Position numbers and translations under genes: made by a program | Part shown: piece after piece, positions 1 through 5,938 of the stretch | Layout of the letters: each line of letters starts with the position of its first letter | Position numbering within the stretch: position 1 is the first letter of the stretch | The notes under the pieces: generated by a model | Databases searched by the model: none | Told to the model about the DNA's origin: nothing | What the model saw: the letters and a program-made list of their open reading frames with translations, nothing else | Origin: an uncultured Aquimonas sp. | GTDB taxonomy: Bacteria; Pseudomonadota; Gammaproteobacteria; Xanthomonadales; Xanthomonadaceae | NCBI GenBank assembly: GCA_946481615.1 | Contig: CAMLOR010000212.1 | Coordinates: forward strand, 1 to 5,938 | Reading direction: 5' to 3' | DNA: 5,938 bases

Positions 1-2142
<2,142 letters not shown>

Positions 2143-2144
2143 AG

Positions 2145-2174
2145 CGAAAAGCCCGGCGGAAGCCGGGCTTTTCG
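2145..2174. terminator. Bidirectional intrinsic terminator between convergent genes
   Basis: A perfect 13-bp stem (CGAAAAGCCCGGC, 2145-2157, with its complement at 2162-2174) closes a GGAA tetraloop at 2158-2161. An A-rich 5' arm and a TTTT in the 3' arm give U-rich 3' ends in both directions (CTTTTCGTT on plus, CTTTTCGCTTT on minus). It begins 3 bases after the aconitase stop codon and lies 87 bases beyond the minus-strand propeller stop, so it can end transcripts of both converging genes. The rest of the gap (2175-2260) shows no gene; its only other structure is a short GC hairpin near 2223-2235 without a T-run. Confidence 0.88.
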
Positions 2175-2260
2175 TTGCGGGACTGCCGATGGACGGGAGC
2201 TGCGCTGCCGCTTGCCAGGGCGGGGCCGACGGCCCTGCGCAGGCGGATGCCGGCGGAGAG

Positions 2261-4522
2261 TCACCGACGGATCGAGAAGACCTCGACTTCCAGCGCAGTG
2301 TTGAGGTTCAGCCCGAACTTCGAAACCAGCAAGGTTTCGCCGTCGAAGGCGATGCGCGGACCCGATGCCGGCTGCCGGCCGGCAGGTCGCCACGCGCCAC
2401 CGCGGAACTCGAAGGCATGCACCGCTCCGGCTTCGCCACCGCCGGGCGCGTAGGCAAACGCGAGATCGCCGCGCACCGCGATTCCTGCATGCCAGCGCTG
2501 TCCGCTCGGCAGTGCGAGGCGCCCGCGTGAAACCCAGCCCGCCGCGGTGCGCTCGTAGGCGAGCACGCCGCCGGGGGGCCGCGATTCGAAAGCGCCGGAT
2601 TCGCCCACCAGCAGATGATCGCCGTGCAACGCCACCTGGTCGCCGAAGCCCACGTGCGGCAGCGAATCGCCGAGCAGGCGCCCATCGAGCTGCCAGCGAC
2701 CGTCGCGGCGCGACAGCAGGTAGACGATGCCCTGGTACTGCGCTTCCCCGCTCCATGAAGAAATGCCTAGCGCCAAGGTGTTGCCGTCGAGCGCGAGCGC
2801 GCTCATGACATAGGCGCCTCGCAAGCCGGCCGGGAAATTGGCCTCGTGGCGCCACGTGCCATCGGCATCGCGATGGAACAGGTGCAGATCGAAACGATTG
2901 CCGGCCGCCGCGATGTCGCCGTCGATCGCCACATCGCTGGCCGCGAAGGGCTGGCCGCCGGCATCCAGCAGTTGCGCCGCGCGTCGCCAGACACCGGCGA
3001 CATCGCGTTCGAACACGTCGACGCCGGGCTGATCTTCCCAGTCGTAGCCGCCGCCGCGCGCGACGATGGCGCGATCGCCGCGCAACGAAACCGCATGCGC
3101 ATAGCCGTCGGCGAAGCGCACGGGCCGGCCGATCACGGTGCCGGCCGGTTCCATGGCGCCGTTCGGCGCGCGCTCGAAGAAATGGCCGACGCCGATGTTC
3201 ACGGTCGGCGGACAGAAGCCTCCGCACAAACCTGGCGCGCCGATCAGTGCGTGGCCATCGTCGATGGCGAGATCCCAGCCGAACGTGCCGTTGAATTCCG
3301 GCGTGTCGTCGCTGCTGATCAGGGCCTGCGTGGTCCAGCCCTCCGCGTACGCGGCGATCGCCGCCACGCCGCGGTCCTCGCCCGTGCCCACGTCGGTGTG
3401 CGGCGCGCCGTAGGCGAGCGTGTCGCCCGACAACGAGACGGTCAGTGCGGCGTCGTCGGAGGCCGCTTCCGGCGAGTCGGTACGCTGCCAGGCATCACCG
3501 ATCCGACGGAACAACGTCGGTGCCGCGGCAGAGCCGCCGAGCGCGATCGCCTCGCCCGAAAGCGACACCGAGTAGCCGAGCGCCCTGGCGCCATCGGCTG
3601 CCGTGAGCGTGGCTTCGGGAACGAAGCGGCCGCCCTCGCGCAAGAACACGCGCGCCGAACCGGCATCGCCGCGTCCATCGACATCGTCGAGATGGGCGCC
3701 CACCACGAGGCGCTGCGCATCGGCGGCCATCGCGATGCCGAGGGTGTCGCCGGTTTCGCCATCGTCGGCGGTGAGCGTGAAAGCGGGGTTCCAGCCCGCG
3801 CCACCGCGCGTGAAGCCGAGCACCGCGCCCTGCCCGCCGCGGCCCTGCACGTCGAGGCCCACCGCGCCGCCGAGCGCCAGATCGCCCGACCAGGCCACGC
3901 TGGCGCCGAGCAGGTCGCCGGCCTGCGCCCACGGATCCTGGAGACGCGCGGTTTCGCGCCACACGGGGCCGGTGGACTCGAACACGTGCATTGCACCCTG
4001 GTTGTCGCCCTGCGGCCCGTCGGTACCGGGCGCGCCGACCAGCACGCGGCCATCCTGCAGCGCCACCGCATGGCCGAAGGCATCGCCGTCGGCGCGGCCC
4101 GCAGCCGCCACGCGGTCTTCCAGCACCCAGCGCTCGCCGATGCGACGATGGATTTCCACCTGGCCGGCGCCGGGCAGGCCGGGCTCGCCGGGCGCGCCGA
4201 TCAGCAGCAGATCGCCGTGCAGCACCAGCGCGTGGCCGAAGCGGCCCGAGCCCTCGATCGTGGCCTGGCGCCGCCAACTGCCGTCGCGGCGCGCCCAGAC
4301 CTCCACCTGACCCAGATATCGCAGGAAGCCCGGCTGCTTGCCCACCGCGATCGCGACGGTGTCGCCCTCGGCGGCCACCGTCGTGCCGTAGCGATCGAGC
4401 AGGCCCTGCGGCGGCGCCTGCGCCAAAAGCGTCGGCTGACGCTGGAATTCGACCGCGCCGGCGGCGCCGGCGAGCACGAGCAATCCCGCGGCGATCAGAC
4501 CGCGCCGGATTTCGATGGACAT
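2261..4522 (-). CDS. Secreted FG-GAP repeat beta-propeller protein, function unknown
   Basis: A 753-residue exported protein; I do not recognise a specific characterised family member. Residues 1-23 form a signal peptide: a basic n-region with R6 and R7, a hydrophobic stretch at 8-21, and a likely signal peptidase I cut after AGA (23/24). The mature part consists of about 14 repeats of 43-60 residues, each opening with a pattern like FGHAVALxGDxLLVGAPG and ending with a strand such as GxVxVFxRxxxxW. This is the FG-GAP/integrin-alpha-like propeller pattern. GAP motifs occur at 109, 163, 372 and 428, and Asp-rich loops that may bind calcium at about 168-173, 279-286 and 377-383. The only two cysteines (433 and 437) are close enough for a small disulfide loop. 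I see no C-terminal anchor, sorting domain or catalytic domain. The ATG at 4522 was chosen because a normal signal peptide follows and GGGG lies 6 bases upstream. An in-frame ATG at 4585 would add 21 residues, including acidic ones, before the signal peptide and is less likely. The gene lies downstream of the lipoprotein gene on the same strand. Export and fold are well supported; any role in adhesion or ligand binding is only inferred. Confidence 0.9.
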   Translation of the reverse strand: MSIEIRRGLIAAGLLVLAGAAGAVEFQRQPTLLAQAPPQGLLDRYGTTVAAEGDTVAIAVGKQPGFLRYLGQVEVWARRDGSWRRQATIEGSGRFGHALVLHGDLLLIGAPGEPGLPGAGQVEIHRRIGERWVLEDRVAAAGRADGDAFGHAVALQDGRVLVGAPGTDGPQGDNQGAMHVFESTGPVWRETARLQDPWAQAGDLLGASVAWSGDLALGGAVGLDVQGRGGQGAVLGFTRGGAGWNPAFTLTADDGETGDTLGIAMAADAQRLVVGAHLDDVDGRGDAGSARVFLREGGRFVPEATLTAADGARALGYSVSLSGEAIALGGSAAAPTLFRRIGDAWQRTDSPEAASDDAALTVSLSGDTLAYGAPHTDVGTGEDRGVAAIAAYAEGWTTQALISSDDTPEFNGTFGWDLAIDDGHALIGAPGLCGGFCPPTVNIGVGHFFERAPNGAMEPAGTVIGRPVRFADGYAHAVSLRGDRAIVARGGGYDWEDQPGVDVFERDVAGVWRRAAQLLDAGGQPFAASDVAIDGDIAAAGNRFDLHLFHRDADGTWRHEANFPAGLRGAYVMSALALDGNTLALGISSWSGEAQYQGIVYLLSRRDGRWQLDGRLLGDSLPHVGFGDQVALHGDHLLVGESGAFESRPPGGVLAYERTAAGWVSRGRLALPSGQRWHAGIAVRGDLAFAYAPGGGEAGAVHAFEFRGGAWRPAGRQPASGPRIAFDGETLLVSKFGLNLNTALEVEVFSIRR
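2264..4390 (-). repeat. 14 FG-GAP-like protein repeats (two seven-bladed propellers)
   Basis: By eye, repeat units of the secreted protein begin near residues 45, 95, 149, 205, 261, 315, 359, 414, 474, 528, 573, 626, 678 and 721. Each contains a short hydrophobic strand followed by a G-D or D-G turn and a second strand (for example VALQDGRVLVGAP, VSLRGDRAIVA, VALHGDHLLVG). Fourteen units split naturally into 7+7, with blades 1-7 at about 45-413 and blades 8-14 at about 414-753. The repeats are diverged at both DNA and protein level, so this is an old structural duplication, not a recent tandem DNA repeat. Blades 6, 10 and 14 are the least canonical. Confidence 0.6.
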
Positions 4523-4554
4523 CCCTGACCCCGTTGGCGTCGCTTCAAGTGCGA

Positions 4555-4583
4555 GGGGGACGCGCGCGCGGGGCGCATCCCCC
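4555..4583. other. Intergenic stem-loop upstream of the propeller gene
   Basis: GGGGGA at 4555-4560 pairs with TCCCCC at 4578-4583, and after one mismatch GCGC at 4562-4565 pairs with GCGC at 4573-4576 around a 7-base loop. The structure fills much of the 65-base gap between the lipoprotein stop (4588) and the propeller start (4522). No T-run follows on the minus strand, so it is not a standard intrinsic terminator. It could be an mRNA stability or processing element in the operon transcript, or chance pairing in very GC-rich DNA. Confidence 0.35.
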
Positions 4584-4587
4584 ATCT

Positions 4588-5013
4588 TCACAGCGCGTCC
4601 TTCCATTCCGCGTGATAGACCTGCCAACCGTCGTCGCCGTCGCGCCAGCCGCTCTCGATGCGGTAGCCCTGCGCGCGCTCGGGCAGCATCCCGCCGCTTC
4701 CGCCCGTCAGCACGACATCGAACTCCACGATCGCGCGCTCGCCCTGCATGACGACCTCCATCGGGCCCAGCGTCGCGCCGATCGAGGCGTTGCGCATCAC
4801 CTGCAGCCGCACCAGTTGCTGCAACGCAGCACGATCCACATTGCCGCTGCCGATGAAATCCCCGGCCACGCCCTCCATGAACGCAGACACGTCGCGCGCG
4901 ACGATCGCCTCCTGCATCGCGCCGATGCGCTCGCGCAAGCGCTGCTCGGCGGGCGCCTTCGCACAACCTGCGAGCAGTGCCGCCGCCAGGAACAATCCGT
5001 GACTTCTACGCAT
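4588..5013 (-). CDS. Small lipoprotein, probable NTF2-like fold
   Basis: A 141-residue predicted lipoprotein. The N-terminus has R2 and R3, a hydrophobic run at 7-15, and the lipobox L14-A15-G16-C17, so signal peptidase II should cleave before C17. Alanine at +2 predicts sorting to the outer membrane. The mature part has an amphipathic helix (about 24-40: RLRERIGAMQEAIVARD), a short segment with F45 and F53, a helix at about 60-73, then beta strands (MEVVMQG, AIVEFDVVL) and the ending SGWRDGDDGWQVYHAEW. This helix-then-sheet order with a terminal Trp-rich strand resembles small NTF2-like/SnoaL-type proteins, but no catalytic residues can be assigned and the fold is an inference. The ATG at 5013 was chosen because it directly precedes the signal sequence and has AAGG 9 bases upstream. 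An in-frame ATG at 5052 would add 13 residues (MEHTPRGLARRRN) and overlap the likely promoter region. It is transcribed away from the acyl-CoA ligase gene and toward the propeller gene, probably as the first gene of a two-gene operon. Confidence 0.87.
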   Translation of the reverse strand: MRRSHGLFLAAALLAGCAKAPAEQRLRERIGAMQEAIVARDVSAFMEGVAGDFIGSGNVDRAALQQLVRLQVMRNASIGATLGPMEVVMQGERAIVEFDVVLTGGSGGMLPERAQGYRIESGWRDGDDGWQVYHAEWKDAL

Positions 5014-5022
5014 GTTTCGTCG

Positions 5023-5028
5023 CCTTGC
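5023..5028 (-). promoter_or_regulatory. Ribosome binding site of the lipoprotein gene
   Basis: On the minus strand this reads GCAAGG, with AAGG 9 bases before the ATG at 5013. It supports the shorter, signal-peptide-first start over the upstream ATG at 5052. Confidence 0.6.
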
Positions 5029-5053
5029 CAGCCCCCGGGGGGTATGTTCCAAT
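5025..5053 (+). promoter_or_regulatory. Candidate promoter of the acyl-CoA ligase gene
   Basis: TTGCCA at 5025-5030 (5 of 6 to the -35 consensus) is followed after 17 bases by TCCAAT at 5048-5053 (4 of 6 to the -10 consensus). Transcription would begin near 5060 and leave a leader of about 25 bases. The spacer contains the palindrome CCCCCGGGGG (5032-5041), and the -35 element overlaps the lipoprotein ribosome binding site on the other strand. No convincing minus-strand promoter was seen; the best pair is TTGCAA with a poor CATACC. Weak evidence overall. Confidence 0.25.
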
Positions 5054-5067
5054 CCAAGCGACTTTGC

Positions 5068-5075
5068 AAGGGGGG
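5068..5075 (+). promoter_or_regulatory. Ribosome binding site deciding the acyl-CoA ligase start
   Basis: AAGGGGGG ends 9 bases before the ATG at 5085 and directly touches another in-frame ATG at 5076. Zero spacing makes 5076 unusable with this site, so 5085 (MSAERPW) is preferred over the three-residue-longer MCEMSAERPW. Confidence 0.7.
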
Positions 5076-5084
5076 ATGTGCGAA

Positions 5085-5938
<854 letters not shown>

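Noticed and set aside
2223..2235. Short GC hairpin (GGGCC-GAC-GGCCC) after the propeller stop as a second terminator
   Set aside because: Only 5 bp with a 3-base loop and no T-run. The 13-bp stem-loop nearby is a far better terminator.
3665..3673. RGD tripeptide (residues 284-286) in the propeller protein, suggesting host integrin binding
   Set aside because: It lies in an Asp/Gly-rich loop where RGD can easily arise by chance, and the Asp is better explained as part of a calcium-type loop. Nothing else points to host cell adhesion.
2846..4528. Long open frame (about 560 codons) on the plus strand, antisense to the propeller gene
   Set aside because: Its product is rich in Arg, Ala, His and Gly with no recognisable domain or signal, and it mirrors the real minus-strand gene. 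Long antisense open frames are expected in DNA with such G/C-biased third positions.
4523..4966. Upstream extension of the propeller frame through the lipoprotein gene, which would make a ~901-residue protein
   Set aside because: The extension is out of frame with the well-supported lipoprotein and encodes an Arg/Ala/Gly-rich sequence. A proper signal peptide begins at the ATG at 4522.

Overview
The window looks like a chromosomal segment of a GC-rich gammaproteobacterium, most likely in the Xanthomonadales (Xanthomonas/Lysobacter group). This rests on the strongly G/C-biased third codon positions and on the character of the aconitase and the fatty acyl-CoA ligase, both of which read like xanthomonad proteins. 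No database search was possible, so the lineage is an inference.

Layout, left to right. (1) Bases 1-2142, plus strand: the C-terminal ~80% of an AcnA-type aconitate hydratase whose 5' end lies outside the window. It ends at a strong stem-loop (2145-2174) that can serve as a terminator on both strands. (2) Bases 2261-4522, minus strand: a 753-residue secreted protein with 14 FG-GAP-like repeats, which fits two tandem seven-bladed beta-propellers. (3) Bases 4588-5013, minus strand: a 141-residue small lipoprotein with a probable NTF2-like domain, 65 bases upstream of the propeller gene and probably in the same operon. (4) A 71-base divergent intergenic region (5014-5084). (5) Bases 5085-5938, plus strand: the first 284 codons of a FadD/RpfB-type long-chain fatty acyl-CoA ligase that runs off the right edge.

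The two flanking genes are core metabolism: the TCA/glyoxylate cycle and fatty acid activation. In Xanthomonas campestris an aconitase (RpfA) and a FadD-like ligase (RpfB) belong to the rpf cluster that controls DSF (diffusible signal factor) quorum sensing and virulence. This window may therefore be the left part of an rpf-like locus, with a two-gene block for exported proteins between the two enzymes. That reading would be strengthened if rpfF and rpfC lie just to the right of the window.

I saw no tRNA or rRNA genes, CRISPR array, insertion sequence or phage genes. The most interesting item is the uncharacterised lipoprotein plus double-propeller pair. The rest is ordinary core chromosome.
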